Shown piece after piece: positions 8,771-16,844 of a stretch of 64,000 bases of DNA. How positions within the stretch are numbered: position 1 is the stretch's first letter; each line of letters opens with the position of its first letter. Under the pieces are notes generated by a model. The model did no database searches. It was not told the origin of the DNA and was given only the letters and a program-made list of their open reading frames with translations. The DNA is taken from NCBI RefSeq assembly GCF_010975005.1, contig NZ_JAAIVC010000001.1, forward strand, positions 1 through 64,000, given 5' to 3'. This stretch comes from Caulobacter sp. 17J65-9. Its GTDB lineage: Bacteria; Pseudomonadota; Alphaproteobacteria; Caulobacterales; Caulobacteraceae. The position numbers and the translations under genes are program-made.

Positions 8771-9202
8771 ATGCCGTCCAGATCGGGCATGACCATCGGC
8801 GAACTGTCCCGACGGACCGGCGTGAAGCCGACCACCATCCGGTTCTACGAGAGCGTCGGGATGATGCCGCAGCCGCCGCGCAGCGAAGGTGACCGGCGGC
8901 TTTACGAAGCCGAGCACCTTGAGCGGCTGACCTTTATCAAGCACGGGCGTGAGCTGGGGTTCGAGATGGACGCCATCAGGGCGCTACTCGACCTGGCTGT
9001 GAAGCCGAACACCCCGTGCGACACGGCCGACCGGATCGCACGGGAGCACCTGGCCGAAGTCGAGGCCAAGCTGGTACGGCTGGGAGCCCTGCGGGACGAA
9101 CTGGCCCGGATGGTCGCATCGTGTGCGACGGGAAAGGTCGCGACCTGTCGGATCATCGAGACCCTGGCCGATCATGGGCGCTGCGCCCATGCCGAGCACT
9201 GA
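8771..9202 (+). CDS. MerR-family metal-responsive activator (ZntR/CadR type)
   Basis: 143 aa; ATG 8771 preceded by GGAGAAGG; a second ATG at 8789 is possible. Residues 7-50 form the MerR winged helix (MTIGELSRRTGVKPTTIRFY, then ESVGMMPQPPRSEGDRRLY), followed by the dimerisation helix. Candidate metal ligands are Cys83 (TPCDTADRI), Cys118 and Cys126 (CATGKVATCRIIETL), plus a C-terminal CAHAEH. This spacing matches Zn/Cd sensors such as ZntR and CadR, though ZntR has CC where only one Cys is seen here. It most likely twists the two matching promoters at 8725 and 7482 to switch on both CDF genes. Confidence 0.9.
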   Translation: MPSRSGMTIGELSRRTGVKPTTIRFYESVGMMPQPPRSEGDRRLYEAEHLERLTFIKHGRELGFEMDAIRALLDLAVKPNTPCDTADRIAREHLAEVEAKLVRLGALRDELARMVASCATGKVATCRIIETLADHGRCAHAEH

Positions 9203-9225
9203 TCCGCGCAGGACACGCGCGGGGC

Positions 9226-9708
9226 TCACGCGACCCGGCAGGCGCCGCACCGGCCGCGGGCTTCGACGGTGAGCGTCTTCACCTCGTAGCCGACGCGCTC
9301 GGCCGAGGCGACGAAGGCTTCAGCGCCCGCGGGCGCGATCTCGCGCGCCGCGCCGCAACAGTCGCAGATCAGGAAGGCGGCCGCGTGCAACGCCCCGCCC
9401 AGCCGGCAGGCGATGTAGGCGTTCAGGCTCTCGATGCGGTGGACGAACCCCTGGCGTTCGAGGAAATCCAGGGCGCGATAGACGGTCGGCGGCTTGGCCG
9501 GCCCCCCGCCCGCGCCGAAGGCGCCGATCAGGTCGTAGGCCTTGACCGGCCCCTCGGCCCCGAGCAGCAGTTCGAGGACCCGCCGCCGAGGGGCGGTCAG
9601 TCGCTGCCCGACGGCTCCACAGCGCGCTTCCGCGTCGGCCAGCGCGTCGTCGAGGGCCTGGCCGAACAATCCCGTCCGGCCGGTGTCGGCGTGTTCGCAG
9701 TGGTCCAT
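9226..9708 (-). CDS. zur: Fur-family repressor, Zur-like
   Basis: 160 aa. The N-terminal winged helix is visible (GQRLTAPRRRVLELLLG near 35-50; KPPTVYRALDFLERQGFVHR near 72-91). Two structural-zinc pairs are present: CDCC (115-118) and CGAC (154-157). His-rich regulatory positions (HAAAFLICDC) follow the Zur pattern. It is convergent with the MerR-like gene, 23 bp apart. In this metal-handling region a zinc-uptake repressor is the most likely role; Fur itself is less likely from the motifs. Confidence 0.82.
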   Translation of the reverse strand: MDHCEHADTGRTGLFGQALDDALADAEARCGAVGQRLTAPRRRVLELLLGAEGPVKAYDLIGAFGAGGGPAKPPTVYRALDFLERQGFVHRIESLNAYIACRLGGALHAAAFLICDCCGAAREIAPAGAEAFVASAERVGYEVKTLTVEARGRCGACRVA

Positions 9709-9888
9709 GCAACCTCGTTACGTCCGCGCTTACAGCGGGGCGGACTCGTTTCAACCTCGTCGCCCAGACTCGTCCAGATCCGCTGCGCTGGATAGAACGG
9801 CATAAGGAACAACCAAGCTCTACCGCGTCGGGAACTCGGCTGCCCTCACCCGGTTCAAATCGCACCGCGACGTCATGAGTGCGCAAAT

Positions 9889-10110
9889 ATGCTGCGAGTT
9901 GAAGGAGAGCCGGCGTTCCATCTCACAGCGCGTGAGCTAGAGATCGTGAAGCTCTTGGCGAGCGGACTTTCCGTGCGCGCAGCGTCCATCCAACTCGGCC
10001 TGTCGACTCGCACCGTCGAAAGCTATGTTAAACAGTCCCGCCTCAAGTTGGGCGCACGAAACCAAGCGCACATGATCGCGCAGGCCATGAACAGTGGCCT
10101 CATTGGGTGA
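9889..10110 (+). CDS. Stand-alone LuxR-type helix-turn-helix protein
   Basis: 73 aa, essentially only a GerE/LuxR C-terminal DNA-binding domain: LTARELEIVKLLASGLSVRA, then IQLGLSTRTVESYVKQSRLKLG, the canonical recognition helix. There is no receiver or ligand domain in front, and no open frame upstream could supply one. Probably a small transcription factor; target unknown. Confidence 0.8.
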   Translation: MLRVEGEPAFHLTARELEIVKLLASGLSVRAASIQLGLSTRTVESYVKQSRLKLGARNQAHMIAQAMNSGLIG

Positions 10111-10213
10111 CGGCTCTATTGCACAGGGGCGGCCGAGATGATGTTTGAGCAGTTCGTAGCGCCAACGCTAGCCGCGGTGCCGTGGGGATGCGGGTGCGGG
10201 TGCGGCTGAACTC

Positions 10214-10552
10214 ATGCTTACGGGGGGGCTGAAAAGCGTCGGCATCTATGGAGTGGCCGCCGCAGCGGAAATCGGCGGCTGCTTCGCGTTCTGGGCCTGG
10301 CTGCGGCTCGGCAAGTCACCGGTTTGGCTTGCCCCAGGCATGGCCTCGCTCGCGGTCTTCGCGTGGCTTCTCACCTTCATCGACAGCAGCGCCGCCGGTC
10401 GGGCTTATGCGGCCTATGGCGGCGTCTATATCGTGGCGTCGATCGTGTGGTTGTGGGCGGTAGAAGGCGCGCGGCCCGACCGCTGGGACACCTTGGGCGC
10501 CTCGGTGGCCCTAATCGGGGCAGCCATCATCCTGTTCGGGCCGCGTAGATGA
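10214..10552 (+). CDS. YnfA/UPF0060 small membrane protein
   Basis: 112 aa, four predicted membrane segments. The family pattern is clear: [20 protein letters not shown] near residues 19-38, then [19 protein letters not shown] and [20 protein letters not shown] at the C-terminus. It resembles small multidrug-resistance transporters in size. Cargo gene near the metal-resistance block; actual substrate unknown. Confidence 0.88.
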   Translation: MLTGGLKSVGIYGVAAAAEIGGCFAFWAWLRLGKSPVWLAPGMASLAVFAWLLTFIDSSAAGRAYAAYGGVYIVASIVWLWAVEGARPDRWDTLGASVALIGAAIILFGPRR

Positions 10553-10872
10553 GACCCTACGCAGCATATCAGCGCTCTGCTACCTAGCCGGACGTCCGCT
10601 GACCAAGGTTCCAATTGGGGTTGTGACGAGCCTTTTGGGCGCCGTAGCTCCGTAGCGGCGCCACACCGACGACCTTCAAGCTCTCTATAGGGCGGGCGTC
10701 GCCGACCGGCCTGAAGTGCCGACAGCGTTCAGTTGGGAACGGTCGCGCGACACCCTCCTGGGACGTTAAGTTGGAATCGGGACAGTTCTAAGTTGGCCCG
10801 ACACGCCGCCCTCCACCAACGCGCGAATTTTAACCGCTTGTTAGCAACGCTCGGGGATAGCCATGCCGCTAA
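10553..10872. other. Intergenic stretch with AGTTGG repeats
   Basis: No gene seen. The motif AGTTGG followed by a G/A-rich step recurs near 10733, 10769, 10792 and 10909, ending just ahead of the next gene. These may be regulator-binding half-sites or remnants of a repeat; the last lies just downstream of the palindrome at 10873. Confidence 0.4.
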
Positions 10873-10893
10873 GTGCAAACATTATGTTTGCAC
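10873..10893. promoter_or_regulatory. Perfect 21-bp palindromic operator
   Basis: Left arm GTGCAAACAT and right arm ATGTTTGCAC are exact complements around one central base. It lies 32 bp ahead of the chosen start of the helix-turn-helix gene and overlaps an alternative upstream start, which argues against that start. Likely a repressor site, possibly autoregulatory. Confidence 0.7.
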
Positions 10894-10925
10894 TGTTCGT
10901 CCGTCGGCAAGTTGGGGACAGCAGC

Positions 10926-11411
10926 ATGCCTTGGCATACAAGCGAGCTGACCGAGGAAGAGGTGAGCCGTCGGCTCTCCTGGTTCTTCGATCAAAGGTTT
11001 CACAGCCGCGGGGTCACCAAGCGCGGCATCAGCGAGAAGACGGGCGTCTCCGTCTCCACGCTGGCGCGCTATGCGAGCTATCACACCGATGTCAGCGCGG
11101 ATCTGGACGCCGCGAGGGTGGCGGGTGGAGGACGCCCGCTATCCAAGCAGTACCCCGAGGGCCCGCTGAAGCTTGGCGCGATCATCAAGATCACCCGAGC
11201 TCTCGGATACGAACTCGACCAGGTCATGTTCGCCGTCACCCGGAGCACCGACGAACACAGCTTTGAGCTGCTGCTCCGCTCGCACCTGGTCGCCGAGTTC
11301 TGCGTCAACACCAGCTGCAATGGCGAGGCCGTCAGCCAGGTGAACAGGGTCGAGTATCAGCCGGCTCGGCCCGAGGGCGTCATACGCCGCCAGTTTCGTG
11401 TCGTCTCATAA
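10926..11411 (+). CDS. XRE-like helix-turn-helix regulator
   Basis: 161 aa from ATG 10926 (MPWHTSELTEEEVSRRLSWF), chosen because the alternative start at 10863 lies upstream of the palindrome. Residues about 30-50 (GVTKRGISEKTGVSVSTLAR) form a helix-turn-helix, and LGAIIKITRALGYELDQVMF resembles the later helices of XRE domains. The C-terminal 70 residues have no motif I know. Probably represses its own promoter through the perfect palindrome upstream and may act on the replication genes nearby. Confidence 0.6.
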   Translation: MPWHTSELTEEEVSRRLSWFFDQRFHSRGVTKRGISEKTGVSVSTLARYASYHTDVSADLDAARVAGGGRPLSKQYPEGPLKLGAIIKITRALGYELDQVMFAVTRSTDEHSFELLLRSHLVAEFCVNTSCNGEAVSQVNRVEYQPARPEGVIRRQFRVVS

Positions 11412-11499
11412 GCTTCGTCCGGGCGGCTTTTCACTTCTCCAAGGTCCCGCCCTGACGTGCGCCCCCTCCGGCTGTCTCCCAGAGGGGGCGCGTTCTCCC

Positions 11500-12642
11500 A
11501 TGCGAGCTATACGCCCCTTCCCCACCCTCCCAACGTTGGTCGGGCGCTGGACGCCGGTCGGTGCCTGGGTGCTGGCGCTGGGGGCAGCGGCGAGCTTCAC
11601 CGGCGCTGTGCTTTACGTTTCGCAGGCCGATCGGCTCGCCCGACGCCTTGAAGCGCAGGCTGACGTATCCTTGGCCCAAGGCCCGGCGCCGTCTGCCTAC
11701 ACAGACCCGAAGCCGGTCCTGGATATCCTCGCTATCGATCCCGTGGTCCGCGCCATGCGCGCGGAGCAACAGGCGATCGCCCTGCACGGAGGGGCGGACG
11801 TGAAAGTCACAGTCCCAAAGGAACTGGCGTTCCTGCACCCAATGCTGGCGGAGAAGGCCGTAAGGACCCTCACCGTTCTGCAGCTTGAGCCGATCCCAGC
11901 GCAGCAGCCCCACGGCCTGGAGTTCCTCCGACGAGGGCTAAAGGGCAGGCCGCGCCGTGCGCCGCCCGGGCCCCCCTCCCCTGTCGTCTCGTCCGCAATC
12001 CACCGAGCGGCGTCGGTGACTGGCGTGTCAAAAGCCTACCTACACCGGACGGCCTGGCGGGAGTCCTCCTTCGATCCTTACGCGCGCGCCCCGACCAGCT
12101 CGGCGACGGGGCTGTTCCAGTTCGTTGAACGGACCTGGCTCACCATGGTCCGCGACTACGGACCACGCTACGGCCTGCGGCGCGAAGCGGCTCTCGTGCG
12201 CCAGGACGCGTCCGGCCGTCCCTACATCCCAGATCCGGTCGCCCGGGCACACGTGCTGGGCCTGCGGTACGATCCCCAGGTCTCAGCCCTCCTCGCAGCG
12301 GAGCTCGCGCGCGCCAACACCCGCGCGCTGCGAAGCTCCCTCGGCAGAGAACCCCGGGCGAGCGAACTCTACCTCGCGCACGTCCTCGGCGCTGACGGCG
12401 CCGCCGAGATCCTGCGCGCCGAAAGGCTGTCGCCGCTCCGGCCGGCCGCCGCCGTTCTGCCCCGCGCTGCGAAGGCGAACCGGGCTCTCTTCTTCGCGAA
12501 CGGCCGCCCTCGCAGCACGGCTGCCGTGGTTCGCTCGCTTTCCGAAGGAATGTCCGGCCTGGACGGACAGCCGTATCCGTCGGCGGCGCTGACGGGTCAG
12601 CTTTGGAGAGAAAAGCCGATCCCTCGGGCCGCGGATCCGTGA
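11500..12642 (+). CDS. Lytic transglycosylase (SLT domain), membrane-anchored
   Basis: 380 aa from ATG 11500. Residues 21-40 are a membrane anchor. The C-terminal SLT domain starts near 165: AIHRAASVTGVSKAYLHRTA, catalytic Glu188 in WRESSFDP, then SSATGLFQFVERTW and the later ELYLAHVLGADGAAEIL, all signature blocks of lysozyme-like transglycosylases. Such enzymes locally open peptidoglycan for conjugation machines, and the plasmid context fits that role. It stands alone between a regulator and repA, so a link to transfer is inferred. Confidence 0.85.
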   Translation: MRAIRPFPTLPTLVGRWTPVGAWVLALGAAASFTGAVLYVSQADRLARRLEAQADVSLAQGPAPSAYTDPKPVLDILAIDPVVRAMRAEQQAIALHGGADVKVTVPKELAFLHPMLAEKAVRTLTVLQLEPIPAQQPHGLEFLRRGLKGRPRRAPPGPPSPVVSSAIHRAASVTGVSKAYLHRTAWRESSFDPYARAPTSSATGLFQFVERTWLTMVRDYGPRYGLRREAALVRQDASGRPYIPDPVARAHVLGLRYDPQVSALLAAELARANTRALRSSLGREPRASELYLAHVLGADGAAEILRAERLSPLRPAAAVLPRAAKANRALFFANGRPRSTAAVVRSLSEGMSGLDGQPYPSAALTGQLWREKPIPRAADP

Positions 12643-12707
12643 TCGTGGCGCCGTAGTCAGATCAATAGTTTAGCACACGACCCTGGCGTACCGCCTTAGG
12701 ACGGGGG

Positions 12708-12819
12708 TCGGTAGATCGCCCACGCCGAGCGCGCACGCGCACTCGGTATATCGCTCACGCCGGGAATCGTGTTTGCCTCGGTAGATCGCACACGCCCCGA
12801 TTCGGTAGATCGCACACAC
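12708..12819 (+). repeat. Upstream iteron cluster (4 copies)
   Basis: Four 18-bp iterons with consensus TCGGTAGATCGCnCACGC occur at 12708-12725, 12743-12760, 12778-12795 and 12802-12819, spaced 35, 35 and 24 bp. The last copy ends directly at the repA start codon, so RepA bound here would also block its own expression. Confidence 0.9.
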
Positions 12820-13701
12820 ATGGCCAGCCAGGTCGACCTCTTCCTCGACAGCCTCGTGGACGCGCCCTTACGGGACGAACGCGCGCTTATGGAGTTTCCG
12901 TTCTTCTCGATCACCAAGCGCCCCCAGAAGGAGGCGTTCGTCTACGAGCGTGACGACGTGAAGATCGTGGTCTCCCCTGGCCCAAAGGGCATGGCGACCA
13001 TCTGGGACCGCGATGTCCTGATCTACATCGCAAGCCTTCTGAACGAGCGCCTCGAGCGTGGCTTGCCGGCCGACCGAAAGGTGCACTTTGCGGCCCACGA
13101 CTTCCTGCGGGTGACGCAACGCGGCACGGGAAAGCAGGCCTACGAGCTCTTCAAGGACGCCCTCTTCCGCCTGCGATCAACGACCGTGGAAACGACCATC
13201 GTCAGCGGCGGCCAGCGCAATCACCGCGGCTTTGGCTGGATCGACACGTTCGAGATCATCGAGGATGAGCGGGCGGACGGCTCGCGACGTATGCGGGCCG
13301 TTGAGATCAGCTTGTCCGATTGGATGCATCGGGCCGTAACGAAGGATCGGCGGGTGCTGTCGATCAGCCGCGACTACTTTGCGCTCACCGGCGGGCTGGA
13401 GCGCCGTCTCTACCAACTCGCGAGAAAGCACGTCGGACGCCAGAAGGAATGGCGGATTCTTCTGCCTGCCCTGGCGGAGAAAGTCGGCTCGCAGCAAGAG
13501 CTTCGCTTCTTCAAGCGGGACCTGAAGAAGGTGATCGAGGCCGACGCTATTCCAGACTATCGATTTGGGCTCCTGGGCGACCCGTCGAGTGAGCTTGAGG
13601 CCGGGATGAGGGAGGACGGATACAAGCTGCGCCCTGCCGTATCGAATGACAGAATCCTCGTGCTGGCGTGCCCGAAAGGGCGATCCGACTCGGTAGATTG
13701 A
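12820..13701 (+). CDS. repA: Plasmid replication initiator RepA (RPA family)
   Basis: 293 aa from ATG 12820; the longer frame from 12769 would read through two iterons and is rejected. The protein matches the alphaproteobacterial replication-initiator A family: FPFFSITKRPQKEAF near residues 28-42, IWDRDVLIYIASLLNE, and RVLSISRDYFALTGGLERRL with tandem winged-helix features. It binds iterons to open oriV. Iteron clusters on both sides, one overlapping its stop codon, support the call and imply autoregulation and copy-number control. Confidence 0.93.
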   Translation: MASQVDLFLDSLVDAPLRDERALMEFPFFSITKRPQKEAFVYERDDVKIVVSPGPKGMATIWDRDVLIYIASLLNERLERGLPADRKVHFAAHDFLRVTQRGTGKQAYELFKDALFRLRSTTVETTIVSGGQRNHRGFGWIDTFEIIEDERADGSRRMRAVEISLSDWMHRAVTKDRRVLSISRDYFALTGGLERRLYQLARKHVGRQKEWRILLPALAEKVGSQQELRFFKRDLKKVIEADAIPDYRFGLLGDPSSELEAGMREDGYKLRPAVSNDRILVLACPKGRSDSVD

Positions 13702-13900
13702 CCACGCCTGTGGATAAGTCCGACGCATCGGTAGAACGCCCACAACGGCTCGGTACAACGGCCACGCTAGGTGTCGGTAGATCGCCCACGGAATCTCGGT
13801 AGATCACACACGCAAAACGCCCGGAAACCCTTGTGCGCAAAGGCCTTCCTAGCTCCGTAACGCTATAACTAGATTCTTCTAACCCTTTAACGCTCGTGGG
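13690..13900 (+). other. Putative oriV: downstream iterons, DnaA box, AT-rich zone
   Basis: Five further iterons of the same consensus lie at 13690-13707, 13728-13745, 13750-13767, 13774-13791 and 13796-13813; the first overlaps the repA stop. A DnaA box TGTGGATAA is at 13709-13717. An AT-rich stretch follows at about 13858-13890 (TATAACTAGATTCTTCTAAC). Iterons plus DnaA box plus AT-rich DNA is the standard layout of an iteron-type origin. Confidence 0.85.
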
Positions 13901-14534
13901 TTTGCCTGAAAGGCCGAGCGCGCGAGCGCCAGGTAAGGCGCACGCGCTCGGCTCAATGGTGTGGGCGTTCTTTTGTGAAATGAGGTGCGAGCTCCGATCG
14001 AAACTCCCCTCCCCTCCTTCCCGTGCCAGGCCTGGCGCAAATCGCCTTCCTTCAACGGATCGCGCTCGCGTTTTGGCACGCGCAGTCCGTTGAGCCTCTA
14101 GCCTCCGGGGTGGACGTTAGCTCGCCATCGGTCGATCGCTCTGACGGCGGCGGACGCACGCAGGTCTTCATCACTGCTATCCTGTGATTCCAGGATTGCT
14201 GGGACCGCCGCCGAAGCGTCGCGATCTGTCGCTCAGGGCTCGAAACGTCCAATGCAGCCCCAACCCATAAAACATGTTCTACATGCCTGACGTGCCCGGA
14301 ACGGCCTCCCTGCCGAGCCTGTTGGAAGCGTCGGGGGTGTTCGAATGGGTGTGCAGGGATAGCGCGCCTGACACGCTCAGAGCGTCGGGCGTGTTCGCCG
14401 TTCTTGACGGTTTTAGCTTGCCGCAACTGCAAAGCCTGTTGTACCCGTCTGGAAGGTTTAGTCTTTTCAGCTTGTCTGGCGCTGACTGCACGTACGCCAC
14501 GCCGGGAGGGCTTTGATCGTACAGAGGGGTAGGC
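13901..14534. other. Non-coding region between oriV and parA
   Basis: I find no gene I would defend. It contains an 8-bp inverted repeat (TCAACGGA near 14053 with TCCGTTGA near 14088) and the AACATGTT-containing element at 14264-14279, repeated at 36100-36115. An 80-codon frame at 14274-14516 has no good motif. The area may hold a partition site serving the parA operon that follows. Confidence 0.5.
14264..14279 (-). repeat. 16-bp dispersed element, copy 1
   Basis: CCCATAAAACATGTTC is the exact reverse complement of 36100-36115. It contains the palindrome AACATGTT and lies 256 bp ahead of parA. A centromere-type site is one possibility; two copies alone do not prove it. Confidence 0.5.
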
Positions 14535-15311
14535 ATGCCGACCGTTGTCGTTGCGAACACCAAGGGCGGGAGCGGGAAGACTACGACTGCGCTCGTCTTC
14601 GCCGGCGAGATTGTCGCCGCCGGAGGTAAGGTCGTGATCCTGGAAGGCGACCCGAACCGACCTATGGCTCGCTGGGCGACCCGCCGTGGCACGCCGGTCA
14701 TCGAAGCCAACAAGACAAAAGTCGGAAGCGCCGCGGACGCCGAAGGGGAGATCCGTACGATTGCGGGCGAGAGCCGGATCGTCGTGATCACGACCGACAA
14801 CGACGACGAGGCGGTTTTCGATTGGATCGAGGGCGCCTCCGCCTGGTCTCACTTCATCGTGGCCGACCCCGAGGGCTCGCCGAACCAGTGGCTGAACAGC
14901 GTCGCCTCACAGGCGGACCTTGTCCTGATCCCGTTTGCGCCGACGACCCTCGACGCCAACCAGGTCGCCCGCACGATCCAGGTGATCCGGCATATCGAGA
15001 AGATGGCCCGCAAGACTGTCCTGCATCGCATCCTCGTCACGAAGGCGAGCCCGGGTGCGGTCGTGACGCGCGACGAGCGTGAGATCCGCGAGAACCTTGC
15101 GAAGAACGGCCTGCCGCTCATGACCACCACGCTCCACGACCGGCCGGCCTTCCGCGCGCTGTTCAAGTTCGATGCGCTGCTGTCAGACCTGCCGGTTTCG
15201 CAGGCCCCTGAGCATCAGGTGAACGGCCTCGCCGGCGCCCGGGCAGACGCCAAGGCGCTTTCGGAGGAAATCCTGACCCTTCTGACCCAAGCCCAGGAGC
15301 AGGCGGCGTGA
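14535..15311 (+). CDS. parA: ParA-family partition ATPase
   Basis: 258 aa. Deviant Walker A KGGSGKTT at residues 10-17 with both signature lysines, followed by ALVFAGEIVAAGGKVVILEG and DPNRPMARW (Walker A' region); FIVADPEGSPNQW carries the Walker B aspartate, and ADLVLIPFAPTTLDANQVAR is typical of ParA/VirC1-like ATPases. It has no N-terminal helix-turn-helix. It moves plasmid copies apart with a DNA-binding partner, probably the next gene, whose start overlaps its stop by four bases. It lies next to repA and oriV as in many plasmids. Confidence 0.9.
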   Translation: MPTVVVANTKGGSGKTTTALVFAGEIVAAGGKVVILEGDPNRPMARWATRRGTPVIEANKTKVGSAADAEGEIRTIAGESRIVVITTDNDDEAVFDWIEGASAWSHFIVADPEGSPNQWLNSVASQADLVLIPFAPTTLDANQVARTIQVIRHIEKMARKTVLHRILVTKASPGAVVTRDEREIRENLAKNGLPLMTTTLHDRPAFRALFKFDALLSDLPVSQAPEHQVNGLAGARADAKALSEEILTLLTQAQEQAA

Positions 15312-15736
15312 GCAACGACCCGTTTGGTTTCGACGAGCTGGCCGGCGGCACAGCTCCGAAAGTCGACACTGGGCCCGACCTGTCGCGCTTCGCCCCCAAG
15401 GCGAAGACGATCGACGTGGAGAAGGCGGCGGCCGCAAAGGCGGCCGGTGAGGCTCACGGCTTCCACAGCCGCTCGCCGCGTCAGCCCCGCGAGCCAGCCC
15501 CCCCGGCGCGTCCGGAACCGCCCAAGGCCAAGGGCAAGCGCCTGGTGATCGGACGCCGGCGGCGGGGGGAGGGTGGCGACATCGGCCAACTGAGCCTGAC
15601 CGGCGATCCGGAGGTGCTGAAGGAGTTCGTGCGTCGAGCGACCTTTGAGCGGGCCACCTACGTGGGGTTCCTCGGCCAGATGCTGGAACTCTGGGAACGA
15701 GAGCACGGCAAGTTGCCCGACGACTTCGAAATCTGA
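15308..15736 (+). CDS. Small ParA partner protein (putative centromere-binding)
   Basis: 142 aa. ATG overlaps the parA stop (ATGA), implying translational coupling. The first 80 residues are Ala/Pro/Lys-rich and probably disordered; a basic run (RLVIGRRRRGEGG near 78-90) precedes a C-terminal helical part (DPEVLKEFVRRATFERATYV, then GFLGQMLELWERE) that could be a ribbon-helix-helix-like dimer. I do not recognise a named family. Context makes a ParB-like adaptor the best guess. Confidence 0.65.
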   Translation: MSNDPFGFDELAGGTAPKVDTGPDLSRFAPKAKTIDVEKAAAAKAAGEAHGFHSRSPRQPREPAPPARPEPPKAKGKRLVIGRRRRGEGGDIGQLSLTGDPEVLKEFVRRATFERATYVGFLGQMLELWEREHGKLPDDFEI

Positions 15737-15744
15737 GCAGGGGA

Positions 15745-15771
15745 GGGGGCCTTCAGGCCCCCTTTCTTCTT
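15745..15771 (+). terminator. Intrinsic terminator of the parA operon
   Basis: GGGGGCC, loop TTCA, GGCCCCC, then TTTCTTCTT, nine bases after the stop of the second partition gene. Confidence 0.85.
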
Positions 15772-15855
15772 GGAGGAACGCCGGCGCCGCCGCCTCGTTG
15801 GCCGTGAATGCCGGCGCCTCGACTCGACAGGGCAGGGGAGGGGGCTCACGCCCCG

Positions 15856-16014
15856 TTCATAGCCCCGCAGCTGTGCGTATCCGACGCCAGGGCGCCGGCC
15901 AGACCGGACTGGGTCCGTGAGATCAAGCTGGACGGCTATCGCTTACAGGTGCGGGTCGATGCAGGCGGCGCGACCCTCTTCACGCGCACCGGCCTCGACT
16001 GGACCCATCGGATT
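15856..16014 (+). pseudogene. Fragment of an ATP-dependent DNA ligase (LigD-type)
   Basis: A frame of about 53 codons reads FIAPQLCVSDARAPARPDWV and then REIKLDGYRLQVRV...LFTRTGLDW. This is the start of the LigD ligase domain, including the adenylation motif EIKLDGYR with the nucleophile lysine. Frames before and after do not continue the family, so only about a tenth of the enzyme remains. It is probably debris from an ancestral NHEJ locus or an insertion. Confidence 0.75.
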
Positions 16015-16136
16015 GGCGGCACCGAGCTTGGGGGCACCCCTCCTGCCGCGTTTGGCCTTGTAGGGCCCAGAGAAGCCGCTGCAGGCGGGTCGGACGGCCG
16101 TCAGGCCTCCGATAGCCATCGCCATCTAAGCCGCAC

Positions 16137-16844
16137 CTACCTGGCCGCTTTCCGCCAGCCTGCAGACACGGCCTCAGCCTCGGAACAGAACCAGCGCTCT
16201 CCATGCGCCAGATTGATCTGCGTGCGGTCGTAATTCTCCTGCCCGGGGACGTGGTAGATCCGCTCGGCCTTGGAACTGATGTTGCCCTTGATCGTGCAGC
16301 CTGGCCGCCCGCCCAGCGGGGGCGGAGAGGGCGCGACCGTCAGCGTGTCCTTGGTCTTGCGCCACTCCCATGGCGCATCGAACGTCCCTGAATGGATGCC
16401 GCGCCGGGCGGCCGCCGCTTCGCGCTCGAACGGTTTGTACGCGCCCTTGGAGTAGGTCGTGTAATCCAGCGCCCAGCCGTTTCGGACCAACCAGGCCCCC
16501 ACATCTGCGCCACCGACCGCGCACCGGGCGACGGCTCGCCCGTAGCGGTCGCGGTCGATCACATTGCAGGTCACCGTGCGTTGGCCGATCCAGTCCGACA
16601 GCGCTGCGGCCGCACGACGGCCACAGGCCCAGGACTGCGCGTCGCGCGACACGCAGTTTTGCCGGCTCTCCACGGCGTCAGCGCCCCAGATGCGGATGCG
16701 CTGGCCGTGGATCTCCAGAGTGTCTCCGTCAATCACGCTGGCCCGCCCGACCCACATCGTCTGCGCTGCAGACTGACCGGCGATCCCGACCATGAGCGCC
16801 GCCAACGCGCCGGCCGCCGCTTTGCGTCCCCACCTCATCGTCAT
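16137..16844 (-). CDS. Secreted thermonuclease-family (SNase) protein
   Basis: 235 aa. Signal peptide at residues 8-28 (ending SAAQ). SNase-fold core: RASVIDGDTLEIHGQRIRIW with the DGDT metal site, CGRRAAAALSDWIGQRTVTC, and DRYGRAVARCAVGGADVGAW containing the catalytic-loop Arg. The C-terminal extension CTIKGNISSKAERIYHVPGQ with YDRTQINLAHGERWFCSEAE is a small Cys-containing domain often attached to plasmid-borne members. Likely a periplasmic or secreted nuclease. Its start overlaps the end of the next gene upstream by four bases. Confidence 0.88.
   Translation of the reverse strand: MTMRWGRKAAAGALAALMVGIAGQSAAQTMWVGRASVIDGDTLEIHGQRIRIWGADAVESRQNCVSRDAQSWACGRRAAAALSDWIGQRTVTCNVIDRDRYGRAVARCAVGGADVGAWLVRNGWALDYTTYSKGAYKPFEREAAAARRGIHSGTFDAPWEWRKTKDTLTVAPSPPPLGGRPGCTIKGNISSKAERIYHVPGQENYDRTQINLAHGERWFCSEAEAVSAGWRKAAR

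Noticed and set aside
12708-13813. Regularly repeated 18-mers considered as a CRISPR array
   Set aside because: The repeats are short, direct, unevenly spaced and flank a replication initiator; there are no spacers of uniform length and no cas genes, so they are iterons.
14274-14516. 80-codon frame between oriV and parA
   Set aside because: Begins inside the dispersed 16-bp element and has no ribosome site or recognisable fold.
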